DNA of 64,000 bases from positions 372,001 to 436,000 of the forward strand of contig NZ_JABMCB010000202.1 in NCBI RefSeq assembly GCF_013359935.1, read 5' to 3'. A program made the translations under genes and the position numbers. The DNA comes from Paenibacillus xylanilyticus (GTDB lineage: Bacteria; Bacillota; Bacilli; Paenibacillales; Paenibacillaceae). This document shows, in pieces, positions 43,701 to 50,715 of the stretch (positions within the stretch are counted from its first letter, which is position 1; each line of letters begins with the position of its first letter). The notes beneath the pieces were generated by a model. That model searched no databases. It was not told the DNA's origin and was given only the letters and a program-made list of their open reading frames with translations.

Positions 43701-44142
43701 CGTCCTTAGTCCGGCCATCGGCCGGTTTATCGAGTGAAATAGGCAGATAATCGTTATGCCAGACCGATACAACCTCCGGCTGCATTTGCTCCTTGCCTGC
43801 AATGACAGTCGAAATCTGATATTGCGAGCTGTCGAAACCAGTGGTGTCCACATAGTTCGTCACGTCACGTATGGGCGATGTGTTCACTTTGGTTCCATTT
43901 TTATATATGTTGAAAGCGATATTATCCGGGTCGTTGTTTAAATACCTCCAGCTTAAAAAAACGCCGTTGTCTACGAGAACCGCAACCAAACCCCGGTTTA
44001 GATATTCTGCCTGGCGACCCGGAAGGTGACTTGATGACTCTGCACGCGCCGGAGCTGGAGGTACAGCCAGTGAAATAACCATTAGGAATGCTAAAAAAGT
44101 TACAAACATCGATTTCTGGATGGAAACAGTTCTTCGGTACAT
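37762..44142 (-). CDS. Secreted PL11 rhamnogalacturonan lyase fused to two SGNH (CE12-like) esterases
   Basis: A 2126-residue extracellular protein. Approximate layout: signal peptide 1-34; PL11 lyase propeller 40-640, with many Ca-binding DxDxDG loops (ADLDGDGEYEI, YDLDGNGKAEV, LDVDKDGKDEI); beta-sandwich 654-780 (YRFNFGTETTSGS); SGNH esterase 1 at 790-1000 (AGDSTMQSY, GGRSSKSF, FGHNDA, DNTHFSSYGA); beta domain 1027-1240; FIVAR-like helices 1245-1310; second sandwich 1317-1450; SGNH esterase 2 at 1460-1670 (SDSTVANY, GGLSSKTF, WSHNDS, DNTHLQMNGA); OmpL47/Ig-like repeats 1697-1830; helical spacer; two Ig-like repeats 1934-2126 (VTMNLWWG twice). The lyase cuts rhamnogalacturonan I and the esterases should remove its acetyl groups. 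No sorting signal is visible. Divergent from an AraC gene. Confidence 0.92.
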   Translation of the reverse strand: MYRRTVSIQKSMFVTFLAFLMVISLAVPPAPARAESSSHLPGRQAEYLNRGLVAVLVDNGVFLSWRYLNNDPDNIAFNIYKNGTKVNTSPIRDVTNYVDTTGFDSSQYQISTVIAGKEQMQPEVVSVWHNDYLPISLDKPADGRTKDGGTYSYYAGDASVADLDGDGEYEIVFLWSPSNSKDNSQAGYTGNVYIDAIRLDGTKLWRIDLGVNIRAGAHYTQLMVYDLDGNGKAEVVVKTADGTKDGQGTVIGDGTKDYRNDGGYILSGPEYLTLFDGETGAAVSTVDYDPPRGNVSDWGDGYGNRVDRFLGGIAYLDGTKPSVVMSRGYYTRTVLVAYDYVGGELVKRWTFDTNEAGSQYQSQGNHNLSVLDVDKDGKDEIMFGALAIDDDGSLMYSTGLGHGDAMHAGQLDPNREGYQVVSVHEHSDAAYGLEMRDAATGEILWGEKTGFDTGRGMSADIDPNYPGYESWATTVTNGQSVPVTNTYSAAGEAIYTVDEGPKTANFAIWWDGDLQRELLDHEWDNSTAKGIPLIYKWDYQNKKLNEIFRATGTLTNNHTKGNPALQADILGDWREELLLRSEDSSEYRLYTTTIPSDYRIPTLMQDPVYRLGVAWQNVSYNQPPHTGFYLGAEATAFPKANLTLTREAEMLEPVYRFNFGTETTSGSTNIQDTLYAQDPGYGFKDTNGVTVGANQVSVATGTTFAVDLPNANYKVTLRLGNDANDSNVGVKSEFVQKLAVTNVTAGAPLEYSYDIAMVDGQLDLLFTGTAIDIQDVIIEKYPEKTAGAATTIYMAGDSTMQSYSEAQAPQEGWGQQFGRYLSNGAVVVNDAIGGRSSKSFMVDGRLDTILQRIKPGDFFFISFGHNDASAGIPDRYASPEDYKTYLARYVNGAKQRGATPVLLTPVGRRDFNTVTQEFNVSFPAYVQAAKEVAEEQDVPLIDLSKLSIAYYDKIGNTATEKVFLYANPGDYPKYPNGINDNTHFSSYGAQKIAGLVAGAVKDMELSISPLVIDPDNSEPEPEPEAQLYEEDFEGDAAGYQYAMVNATGIGGTMTGTVVEQSGNKVLSVAGSGSGNRAKVFRLFDAVNGDQVNVNFDWQSGNVSAYPSEGHLTIQDSNENALFTLYTKTGSTKIHYYVGAYNPDYGTGDTAIPEGGTATEISKNQWVNVDATVNFAEKTLDLTLTNLADPTVTQTIADISLSSAAYADNVRSMRFLGTRKGGGGTLNWTTQIDNVRIEGTQLSSEGGDQTALIALYDEIKTLNLSDYTDASKAVVNRALAAAEAIFNTEATQAQVDHAFNMLTVAKDSLTSEPSEEISEYKFDFGSGSAADEYIKVDDKRAYIEGNGYGFADTALTRDENRETGDSLKEDFTRVNGTSFLVEMEPANYRVTMTMGDAAESTSANVVVEQMTKLPLTTIAKGEFKEITYDIALIDGVFNFNFTGNAPKINALKLERLPDHSASEKPVIYLASDSTVANYAENYRPQAGWGETLDGYFDKNEVSIDNRAVGGLSSKTFLVGGYLNDILLDIHEGDYLFMQWSHNDSTPSRPERYLTPEQFKVYLKDYIDGALQRGAIPVLVTPVNRRDFTGEVLNKSFPEYVQAMKETAQETETLIIDLNQASWEYFQELGTEGTKSIFMWVGTTEDNTHLQMNGAIKVSELVARLVKELNIPLSDLVTLEGESPEQGAPHTTATVEGESRHDWYTSPIQVTFTANDEDSEIEGTYYQINGGEAVSGAQLTLTEEGTHTITYWSVDVDGNKESEQSLSIFIDLVPPTIEIHGQTEYSIDQHVEIGYTASDSVSGVEEPEGVLLDTPAYTLEPGLNQVTATVSDLAGWEQTVEYRFGVIATFDSLINLTNAFADESIDPNASILADQLTNTLQQAKQAANNLEGVKARKLLTSYGNDVQAARGTVFTDEQTNVLLKWEEWLNIATPLANGAPGTPVLSDNNGYDTGLKDGDYTVTMNLWWGNNGNQFKLYENGELIKDISLVDQSPSAQSVKVDITGQKNGTYTYTGELINALGTTVSVPLTVIVTDASPGQAVLSNDNWDGDGNFNVTMNLWWGTNATEYELYENGVLIDAQSLQAHTPSAQSAVTAITGRVPGTYEYEAVLRNSSGETRSSKLNVTVR

Positions 44143-44347
44143 TGGATTAGCTCCTCCTTATCTAAAAACATTTTTAGAATGTGCGGAAAGAAATCTTTTG
44201 GCATTCAGGCAGCCCCATGGAATCATAAGCTCAATCTGTCCCGCATGTTGTTTGTCGTTCGCTGTCATTTACAGAACTATTCCTTTGTTGCTTTAAAACT
44301 TGTTTTCACGATCCATAGAACACAAACTACAGTCACCCCCTTTTTTA

Positions 44348-44361
44348 TGTTACCGCTTACA
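44348..44361 (-). promoter_or_regulatory. cre site before the lyase-esterase gene
   Basis: Minus strand TGTAAGCGGTAACA, a perfect match to TGWAANCGNTNWCA, three bases downstream of the -10 box. Confidence 0.7.
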
Positions 44362-44364
44362 TTT

Positions 44365-44393
44365 ATCTTACAGGTCTAAAAAAAGACAGACAA
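44365..44393 (-). promoter_or_regulatory. Promoter of the lyase-esterase gene
   Basis: Minus strand TTGTCT (44388-44393), 17 bases, TAAGAT (44365-44370). The leader to the ATG is about 220 bases long and otherwise featureless. Confidence 0.55.
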
Positions 44394-44451
44394 TCTAAAA
44401 AATGTGACGTATTATATAAGATAATTGACTTTTTTAGGAAGGAGATTAACG

Positions 44452-45324
44452 ATGGTTCATACGGTCTCTTACGCTTTTCGTAATGACGATACATCAATCA
44501 TGACACTGGACTCTATTGGATGGCAGATCGTTTCAAGCAAGGAATATCGTTGTCCAAGTGATGATAGACCGGACCCGGGGCACGTCGTTTTTCAATACAC
44601 GCTTAATGGTCAGGGTTATCTGGATATTAAAAATCAAACAATTCCTTTACCAAAGGGACATGCCCTACTTGTTAAAATCTCGGGAGAACATTGCTATTAC
44701 TATAAACACGAGAACAACGAACCTTGGGAATTTATATGGATCAACATTCGTGGGGATGAAGCGAGCAGAATTTGGGATATGATCCATGATAATGAGGGGC
44801 ATGTCATTCTGCGAAACGCGGACTCTCCCTTGATTCAAGAGTTATGGCAAATTATCCATTTGATTCATCAGGAGAACGTGACGGACAAGTATCGTTTGTC
44901 CATGCAAGTCTATCGGTGGTTGCTTATCCTGGTACAGACGAGTCGGGATGCGGAGAGGGATATTGGTGCCCTTTCAATAACAACGATCGAGAAATGTAAA
45001 AAGTTCATCCGAGAGAATTATGCATCTCCATTGACGCTGGATCTGCTGGCGAGCCATTGCGATATCAATAAACACTACTTGTGCAGGTTATTTCAGAAAT
45101 CCGAGAAAACATCACCGCTAGCCTATCTCAAAGACAGACGCATTGAGGTTGCAATCCGACTACTCCGCACAACGGAACTTCCGATTTCCCAAATTGGTCA
45201 ACAATGCGGCTTTGAAAGTCCCAGCTATTTCGGCAAAGTTTTTCGGCAATATATGTCCATGTCGCCCAAAGAATATCGCATGAATAAGCTAGAGTTTCCT
45301 TATGAAGCTATTTATTATGAATAG
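44452..45324 (+). CDS. AraC family regulator, probable controller of the lyase-esterase gene
   Basis: 290 residues. A cupin-like sensor half (VVFQYTLNGQGYLDIKNQTI, EPWEFIWINIRGDEA) and a C-terminal double helix-turn-helix (LTLDLLASHCDINKHYLCRL, ISQIGQQCGFESPSYFGKVF, ending MSPKEYRMNK). Start ATG at 44452 is set by AGGAAGGAG; a frame extension to 44425 has no ribosome site. It is divergent from the 2126-residue enzyme gene over 309 bases that contain the cre site, so it is the natural activator of that gene. Possible own promoter CAGACA-N17-TATTAT. Confidence 0.88.
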   Translation: MVHTVSYAFRNDDTSIMTLDSIGWQIVSSKEYRCPSDDRPDPGHVVFQYTLNGQGYLDIKNQTIPLPKGHALLVKISGEHCYYYKHENNEPWEFIWINIRGDEASRIWDMIHDNEGHVILRNADSPLIQELWQIIHLIHQENVTDKYRLSMQVYRWLLILVQTSRDAERDIGALSITTIEKCKKFIRENYASPLTLDLLASHCDINKHYLCRLFQKSEKTSPLAYLKDRRIEVAIRLLRTTELPISQIGQQCGFESPSYFGKVFRQYMSMSPKEYRMNKLEFPYEAIYYE

Positions 45325-45402
45325 CCACGCTTGCTGTTTGCCAGTAATCCGTCACCAGGCTCTTCTAATGTTTAATTTTCCGCTACGCAGTACCGAAGAA
45401 AT

Positions 45403-45452
45403 AAAAAAGACGCTATAAATAGCGACTTTCGATGGAACTAAGTTCTTATCCC
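45403..45452. repeat. Dispersed repeat, module B (copy 2)
   Basis: AAAAAAGACGCTATAAATAG, CGACTTTCGATGGAACTAAG, TTCTTATCCCTC. Same blocks as 4195-4242 and 53341-53384. The GCTAT/ATAGC hairpin is perfect here. Confidence 0.65.
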
Positions 45453-45590
45453 TCAATATTAATCAAGAATGCGAACGAACTGTGGCTTATTATTGATTGT
45501 TTCCCTCATAAACAAGGGCAAAAACTTGTCTCATTTGCTGCACCAACACGTGTCTGGAAAAAGTGGAGCATAGTGTCGAAGGCGAACAAA

Positions 45591-46133
45591 TTAATTTCTT
45601 GTTTCCTGTGTTACCCCAGTAACTGGCTGGCGTTTTACAGTTCTGACGATCACCGACGCCATTTTACGTAAGGCTGGATCTAGTCTTGTAATCCAGGTCA
45701 ACTGTTCTATCCTATCAATAAACCAAAGAGTCAGTACTAGACCGACTAGCGAGGCTAAAACAGCAACTGGTAAAGCCCATATTGAAACGGGATGGGCGAA
45801 GTAGGGAATCAATGAGACAGCTAAGATTGGAGCAGCGTTCCATTGGAAGAACTTTATCAGCGAGATTGTAAGAATTGCAGTGACAAAAAATGAAAACGCC
45901 CCTGTATCGATTGTATAAAAAAAGCTTCCAAGTGTCGCGGCAATTATCGCCCCAATACTAATCCGTCCTATATCTCTAATATTCCCCACTCGGTGTATAA
46001 ACAAGAAACTGAATGCGCCAAGGGTCGGATAAAATACCATCCTTATCGATGGGAATTGACTGGATACATAATAGATAATCGCCAAATAGCTGCAAATAAA
46101 TAACGAACGCAGAAACATGTGAAGAGAGACCAT
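45591..46133 (-). CDS. HPP family integral membrane protein
   Basis: A 180-residue protein with four to five hydrophobic helices and the motif YFAHPVSIWALPVAVLASLV, which matches the HPP-family region (PF04982-type). HPP proteins in plants and cyanobacteria have been linked to nitrite transport; the function in Bacillota is not established. ATG at 46133 follows AAAGGATGG. A strong hairpin lies just before the ribosome site. Confidence 0.7.
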   Translation of the reverse strand: MVSLHMFLRSLFICSYLAIIYYVSSQFPSIRMVFYPTLGAFSFLFIHRVGNIRDIGRISIGAIIAATLGSFFYTIDTGAFSFFVTAILTISLIKFFQWNAAPILAVSLIPYFAHPVSIWALPVAVLASLVGLVLTLWFIDRIEQLTWITRLDPALRKMASVIVRTVKRQPVTGVTQETRN

Positions 46134-46455
46134 CCTTTCCGTCTATAAAAGCCGAGTTACTTACTCAGCTTTTAATACTACAAAAGGATGACGCTTCATG
46201 TCAACAAATTTCCAGAAGGGAACTTTTTACGGCGTTTGCAGTACTCTTTCTGTCTAACCTAAATCCATTGATGTGACAAATCAAAACAAAAAAGTAGGTT
46301 TCATTTGTTCTTATTCTCCATTGCGTTCCAAATTCTCCATACTATGAGTGGATAGTTTAGTTTTGTTCCACTAATTGAAAGTTAAACAATGATTGGTTTA
46401 ATCGGAAGTAAAATTCCAAAGAAGAGTCACTCGTTTTTCATCTTCATTCCAACTA
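46134..46455. other. Intergenic stretch between HPP and kinase genes
   Basis: Apart from the hairpin at 46147-46173 I see no gene or clear signal. Confidence 0.5.
46147..46173 (-). terminator. Hairpin in front of the HPP gene (terminator or attenuator)
   Basis: AAAAGC-TGAGT pairs with ACTC-GGCTTTT around AAGTA. On the minus strand it ends in TTTTATAG and is followed at once by the HPP ribosome site, so it either ends the upstream kinase transcript or controls HPP. Confidence 0.4.
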
Positions 46456-47883
46456 TCAAAGAGGGAGCTTGATTTCAAATGTCGTTCCTTCACCAACGAT
46501 ACTGTTAACTGTTAGTTTTCCGTTATGATCGCTTATTATTTTGTAACACATCATCAAGCCTAAACCTGTTCCTTTCTCTTTCGTGGTGAAAAAAGGCTCA
46601 CCTAACCGTTGAATCAAAGTCTCAGGAATACCAACTCCCTGATCTATAAAACGAATGTAGATATAGTTCGTTTGAACAACAGTGACGATACTAACTTCAC
46701 CGCCACTTGGCATAGCTTCAATTGCATTTTTTATAATATTAACGAATACTTGCTTGATTTCAATTTCTGAACACTTAACTAAGGGAAGGCTGCTCTCCAT
46801 TTGCACATGAAATTGGATATTGTTCAAAGTGGCCTGAGCTTCTAATAGCGTGATGACATTCTGCAAGATAATCCCTATATCGTATTTTTTTAAGCTCAGC
46901 GAATGTGGCTTTGCAATGGTTAAAAACTCACTAATTATACTATTGATACGATCTATTTCAGCAACCATAATGTCGGCATATTCTGCATTCCAGTTTTCTT
47001 TTGATTGCATTAATTGTAAGAAACCACGTAAAGTGGTTAAAGGATTACGGACTTCGTGCGCAAAACCAGCAGCTAATTGGCCGACTACATTTAATTTATC
47101 TGCTTTTCGAAGAAAGTCTTCTGACCTTTTACGTTCAGAAATATCTCTAGTTATACCGGTCAAAGCAATTACATTTCCTTGAGCATCCTTTATAGGGGAC
47201 ATTGTTAAATGGATATAGATCATTTCACCGTCCCTTCGTTGTGTAACTGTTTCAAAACTTATCACATTCATTCCCTTTTGTAACTGTTTGCTTATTTCTA
47301 CAATGTCAGATTTCATGTTTAAGGGTAGAGAAGAGACGCTTTTTCCAACAAGCTCCTCTTCAGTCCAACCAAATATTTTTTCGAAAGAATGGTTGACTCG
47401 TATTACAATCCCTTCTATGTTTGTAACACAAATACCATCAACGGGATGCCCAAATAAAGATTCCAAGAGCTCTTTCGTAGCTCTCAGTTCTTCCTCAGCT
47501 TTTTTTCGTTCTGTAATGTCTACGCAAGATGCAATTACTTCAATCACAGTACCTGATTGTTTGATGGGTCGTAATGACGCAAGGTAGAATATCTCTCCTT
47601 TTTCACCTTCGTATGATATTCCCTCTTTTCCTTGCCATGCTTCATGATAAAAGGTCTCTTTATATTCAGCTACATCATAGGGAAGAAAATCCCTAAGCTC
47701 CTTTCCTATAATCATTTCAGGAGACAAGCCAATTTTATATAGCAGCTGTCCAGCACAGAACGTATGTATAAATCGACCTTGCTTTAGTTTAAATTTAAAA
47801 GTCATTCCTTGTTGCTCCGAGAGAATTTCCCTATATTCCTGATCGGCGAAATTTAAAAAATTGTCTCCTAGTCTTTTGTTCAT
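46456..47883 (-). CDS. PAS-domain sensor histidine kinase (sporulation-kinase-like)
   Basis: A 475-residue cytosolic kinase. PAS 1 (about 10-125, ending VIASCVDITERKKAEEEL), PAS 2 (about 135-255, ending ALTGITRDISERKRSEDFL), the H-box AAGFAHEVRNPLTTLRGFLQ, and an ATPase domain with VNIIKNAIEAMPSGG, RFIDQGVGIP and GTGLGLMMCYKIISDHNGKL. The PAS-PAS-HisKA layout and the H-box sequence match orphan kinases of the KinA/KinE group that feed the Spo0 phosphorelay. No response regulator gene is adjacent, in keeping with an orphan kinase. Confidence 0.9.
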   Translation of the reverse strand: MNKRLGDNFLNFADQEYREILSEQQGMTFKFKLKQGRFIHTFCAGQLLYKIGLSPEMIIGKELRDFLPYDVAEYKETFYHEAWQGKEGISYEGEKGEIFYLASLRPIKQSGTVIEVIASCVDITERKKAEEELRATKELLESLFGHPVDGICVTNIEGIVIRVNHSFEKIFGWTEEELVGKSVSSLPLNMKSDIVEISKQLQKGMNVISFETVTQRRDGEMIYIHLTMSPIKDAQGNVIALTGITRDISERKRSEDFLRKADKLNVVGQLAAGFAHEVRNPLTTLRGFLQLMQSKENWNAEYADIMVAEIDRINSIISEFLTIAKPHSLSLKKYDIGIILQNVITLLEAQATLNNIQFHVQMESSLPLVKCSEIEIKQVFVNIIKNAIEAMPSGGEVSIVTVVQTNYIYIRFIDQGVGIPETLIQRLGEPFFTTKEKGTGLGLMMCYKIISDHNGKLTVNSIVGEGTTFEIKLPL

Positions 47884-48254
47884 AAGTTATTTTCACTCCA
47901 GATGAGAATCATTTTAAGGGTAGATTCGACGATCATATAACATATTCCTTCCAGATAATGTACTGGAGACGGTGAATGTCGTAGCTTAAATCTTAGAGGT
48001 GTGTAAGTTGAACAAGACCCTTGAATTCGTTTGTCAGCCTTATACAGACGCTAAAAAACCTTCCTAAGAAGCCGTTACGTCTAGACATTCTTCTAAAGGA
48101 AAGTTTTATTTCTAACATGCTGGAGCAAGCATCATCGGTTGGTTATGGATAATGGCTAATGCTCCAATTAAAATTGGCTATAGCGGGAGTACTCAATGGT
48201 GCGTTTCATTTAATCTAGGCTTTTTGATGTTATGCGTGCTTAAATAATAAAACC
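47884..48254. other. Intergenic stretch with repeat C and a possible small relic
   Basis: Repeat C lies at 48020-48060. Around 48120-48240 a plus frame (ASIIGWLWIMANAPIKIGYS) is hydrophobic and may be a decayed membrane-protein fragment, but it has no start and I do not name it. Confidence 0.4.
48020..48060. repeat. Dispersed repeat C (copy 1)
   Basis: CTTGAATTCGTTTGTCAGCC followed by TTATACAGACGCTAAA. Close to 51727-51764. Confidence 0.5.
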
Positions 48255-49475
48255 TTACTCCTCATCTAGCATTGCTATTGGGCTAAAAGATTCGAAATGA
48301 ATATTCTCCTTAGGCACATTTAGTTTACTAAGTTTTTTTATAATATCCTCCATAAAAGGGGGAGATCCACACAAATAATACTGCGCTGGTTCTACCGGTT
48401 TTATTGAAGACAAAACATTTAAATCAATATATCCCTCTTTATCGAATTGGTGAGAGACCTTGTCCTCCTGCGTGGGTGATGTATAACATACGAAGCAATT
48501 TACATTTTTGTTAGATTGCACAATCTCTGTCAAATGTGTTTTAAACGCATGGGTTTGGCCATTTTTGGTGGCGTGAATAAAACGGACCTCACGCTGGGGC
48601 TGTCTTTCCACGATGTCATTTAACATGCTGAGTAATGGAGTAATTCCAATTCCTCCACTAATTAAAACGACTGGGAATTCGTCTGTACTTAAAACGAAAT
48701 CACCTGCGGGAGCAGAGAAAAGTAGCTTGTCCCCTTTTTGAATGTGGTCATGCAAATAGTGAGAAACAATTCCCTCTGGATCATTGCTTGCTGCATCCTC
48801 CCGTTTGACCGATATTCTGTAATAGTCCTTACCTGGCGCTTCGGACAGACTGTAATGGCGGATATGTGTGTAGGGTTCTTCAGGAATATCTGCTTTTAGC
48901 GTCAAATATTGTCCAGCTTTATATGAAGTTATGGCCTTTCCATCCTCCGGCTTCAAGTAGAATGAGGTGATCTCCTTGGTTTCCTCTTCTTTTTTATCCA
49001 CGATAAATCGCCGATAACCAGACCACCCACCTGCCTGTTTTTCAGTCTCCTCATACAACTCCTTCTCCATCTGTATAAAAAGGTTGGCAATATATCCGTA
49101 TGCTTGCCCCCATGCATCCAAAATCTCTGGAGTTGCAGCATCTTCAAGCACATCTCTTACCGCTTGTAGTAATGTCTCGCCAACGATTGGATATTGATCG
49201 GCTCGAATACCAATGGCCCGATGTTTCTCGTTAATTCTTCGAATAACTGGGGTAAGTACCTCAAGATTGTTAATATGCTCGCCTGCAGCATAAACAACAT
49301 AACCAAGGGCTTCCTGTTGGATTCCTTTCTTCTGATTGGTTTGATTAAAAATATTCATTAACTCAGGAGCACTGAGAAAAAGTAATTCGTAGAACCGTTT
49401 TCCGATTTGGTGACTATTTTCCTTAAGGACCGGCGCTGTATTTTTAACAATTTCTTTTGTTTTAGCATTTAACAT
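48255..49475 (-). CDS. hmp: Flavohemoglobin, nitric oxide dioxygenase
   Basis: A 406-residue cytosolic enzyme that converts nitric oxide to nitrate with O2 and NADPH. The globin domain (1-140) has the proximal heme His in INEKHRAIGI and the FEBSIPQYPIVGETLLQAV-type helix seen as QYPIVGETLLQAVRDVL; the FAD domain shows RHYSLSEAPGKDYYRISVKR; the NAD(P) domain shows LISGGIGITPLLSMLNDI and the end YYLCGSPPFM. Full family length. ATG at 49475 has a weak upstream AAGGGA. No NsrR-type palindrome is evident upstream; an inverted repeat GGGTA-N7-TACCC lies near 49523-49541. Confidence 0.96.
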   Translation of the reverse strand: MLNAKTKEIVKNTAPVLKENSHQIGKRFYELLFLSAPELMNIFNQTNQKKGIQQEALGYVVYAAGEHINNLEVLTPVIRRINEKHRAIGIRADQYPIVGETLLQAVRDVLEDAATPEILDAWGQAYGYIANLFIQMEKELYEETEKQAGGWSGYRRFIVDKKEEETKEITSFYLKPEDGKAITSYKAGQYLTLKADIPEEPYTHIRHYSLSEAPGKDYYRISVKREDAASNDPEGIVSHYLHDHIQKGDKLLFSAPAGDFVLSTDEFPVVLISGGIGITPLLSMLNDIVERQPQREVRFIHATKNGQTHAFKTHLTEIVQSNKNVNCFVCYTSPTQEDKVSHQFDKEGYIDLNVLSSIKPVEPAQYYLCGSPPFMEDIIKKLSKLNVPKENIHFESFSPIAMLDEE

Positions 49476-49754
49476 GTAAGTTAATCCCTTCAGTAAATGA
49501 TCTTCCCTATAGAGTATTGCTTTAAAGGGTAAGTGGTATACCCTAAAATTCCCAAAATGAATTCAGCGTAATATATAAGGGAGATCCAGTATAGATCTGG
49601 AAGGCTAGCTGAACCTTCCAGTCGATGACCAAAAGGAACATTTAGATGTGCTTAAGAGCGATATTGTACCCTTGACCAGGGTTATATTTTTATAAAGGAC
49701 TAGATGATAATCCCTCTAAAATTGTAAAGGCGTGAGGTTTAGTGGACAGTAATG

Positions 49755-50534
49755 TCACACACGTTCCAAAGGAAGCCATCTCAACACATCTTGAATGGTT
49801 TTATCCCAAAATGCCCAATCGTGTACGCCCGGTTCTTCAGCGTAAGTGTAATCCAGTGAAGATTGCTCGAACACTTCCTTCAGTTCGACATTTAGATCGT
49901 ACAGAAAATCATTTGTACCGCAAGCTTGGTAAAACGCGGGTTTCGGACCAGCTGCGCGATCACAAGACTGCACAAGATGATAAAGATCGTTATCGGTGCC
50001 TGTATGCGGTCCGTCTCCGAATGCGAGCCGTAGAAATGGAGGAAACTCACCTCCCGGACCCGGGCTCCAAAACGGGAAATTACCGGTCGACAGTCCAGCA
50101 GCAGCAGCAAACATGTCAGGCTTGCTCAGCGCCCATCTGTATGCGCCGTAACCTCCCATCGATAGCCCAGCAACAAAATTATCTTCGCGAGCGTCCGAGA
50201 GCGGGAACAAGGACCGGGCAATCTGAGGAAGTTCTTCCATCAGGAAGGTGCCATACTTTCCTCCGTACGCCATATCCGTATAGAAGCTTAATTGGACTTG
50301 AGGCATCACGACAGCAATTCCCAACTCGGAAACATAACGTTCAATTGATGTCCGTCGCATCCAGATCGTATCGTCATCGGAGCCGCCATGCAGCAGCCAG
50401 AGGACGGGATGCCGCTCCCGGTTGACGACTCCCTTCATTCCGACTTGCCCCGTAGTCGCCTGAGGGATAATAACGGTCATTGACGTGCTGAGTCCTAACG
50501 TTTCCGAGAAATAATTGCATCGCATCATTGCCAT
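49755..50534 (-). CDS. Alpha/beta-hydrolase esterase (EstA / feruloyl-esterase-like)
   Basis: A 259-residue cytosolic hydrolase of the putative-esterase (esterase D) family. The oxyanion strand is VLWLLHGGSDDDTIW; the nucleophile is in FVAGLSMGGYGAYRWAL; the acid Asp is in ACGTNDFLYD and the catalytic His in EEPGVHDWAFWDK. It acts on short acyl or aryl esters, which would fit removal of acetyl or feruloyl groups from plant oligosaccharides. GAGGAG lies eight bases before the ATG. A cre-like palindrome lies 60 bases upstream. Confidence 0.88.
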   Translation of the reverse strand: MAMMRCNYFSETLGLSTSMTVIIPQATTGQVGMKGVVNRERHPVLWLLHGGSDDDTIWMRRTSIERYVSELGIAVVMPQVQLSFYTDMAYGGKYGTFLMEELPQIARSLFPLSDAREDNFVAGLSMGGYGAYRWALSKPDMFAAAAGLSTGNFPFWSPGPGGEFPPFLRLAFGDGPHTGTDNDLYHLVQSCDRAAGPKPAFYQACGTNDFLYDLNVELKEVFEQSSLDYTYAEEPGVHDWAFWDKTIQDVLRWLPLERV

Positions 50535-50593
50535 TGTACATTCTCCTCACTTTTGATGTATTGAACTAAACAACGTTTTTAATATATTGTAAC

Positions 50594-50606
50594 GGAAGCG
50601 CTTTCC
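50594..50606. promoter_or_regulatory. cre/LacI-type palindrome upstream of the esterase gene
   Basis: GGAAGCGCTTTCC has the AAGCGCTT core of cre sites and LacI-family operators, although the outer bases differ from the cre consensus. Confidence 0.5.
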
Positions 50607-50715
50607 TAACCATATACAACAAATCCGACTAATTTTCATTTCATAATTCAAGTTTTCAGAAACGATTACCGAAGTAAGTACACAACTAGTGATAATCTCT
50701 CCGACTTGATCATTT

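Noticed and set aside
49476..49754. NsrR-type operator upstream of hmp
   Set aside because: I looked for an ATGTATTT/AAATACAT dyad and found none; only a weak GGGTA/TACCC repeat.
49742..50425. A 227-codon plus-strand frame opposite the esterase gene
   Set aside because: Arg/Gln-rich translation typical of an antisense shadow; the minus strand encodes a clear GLSMGG hydrolase.
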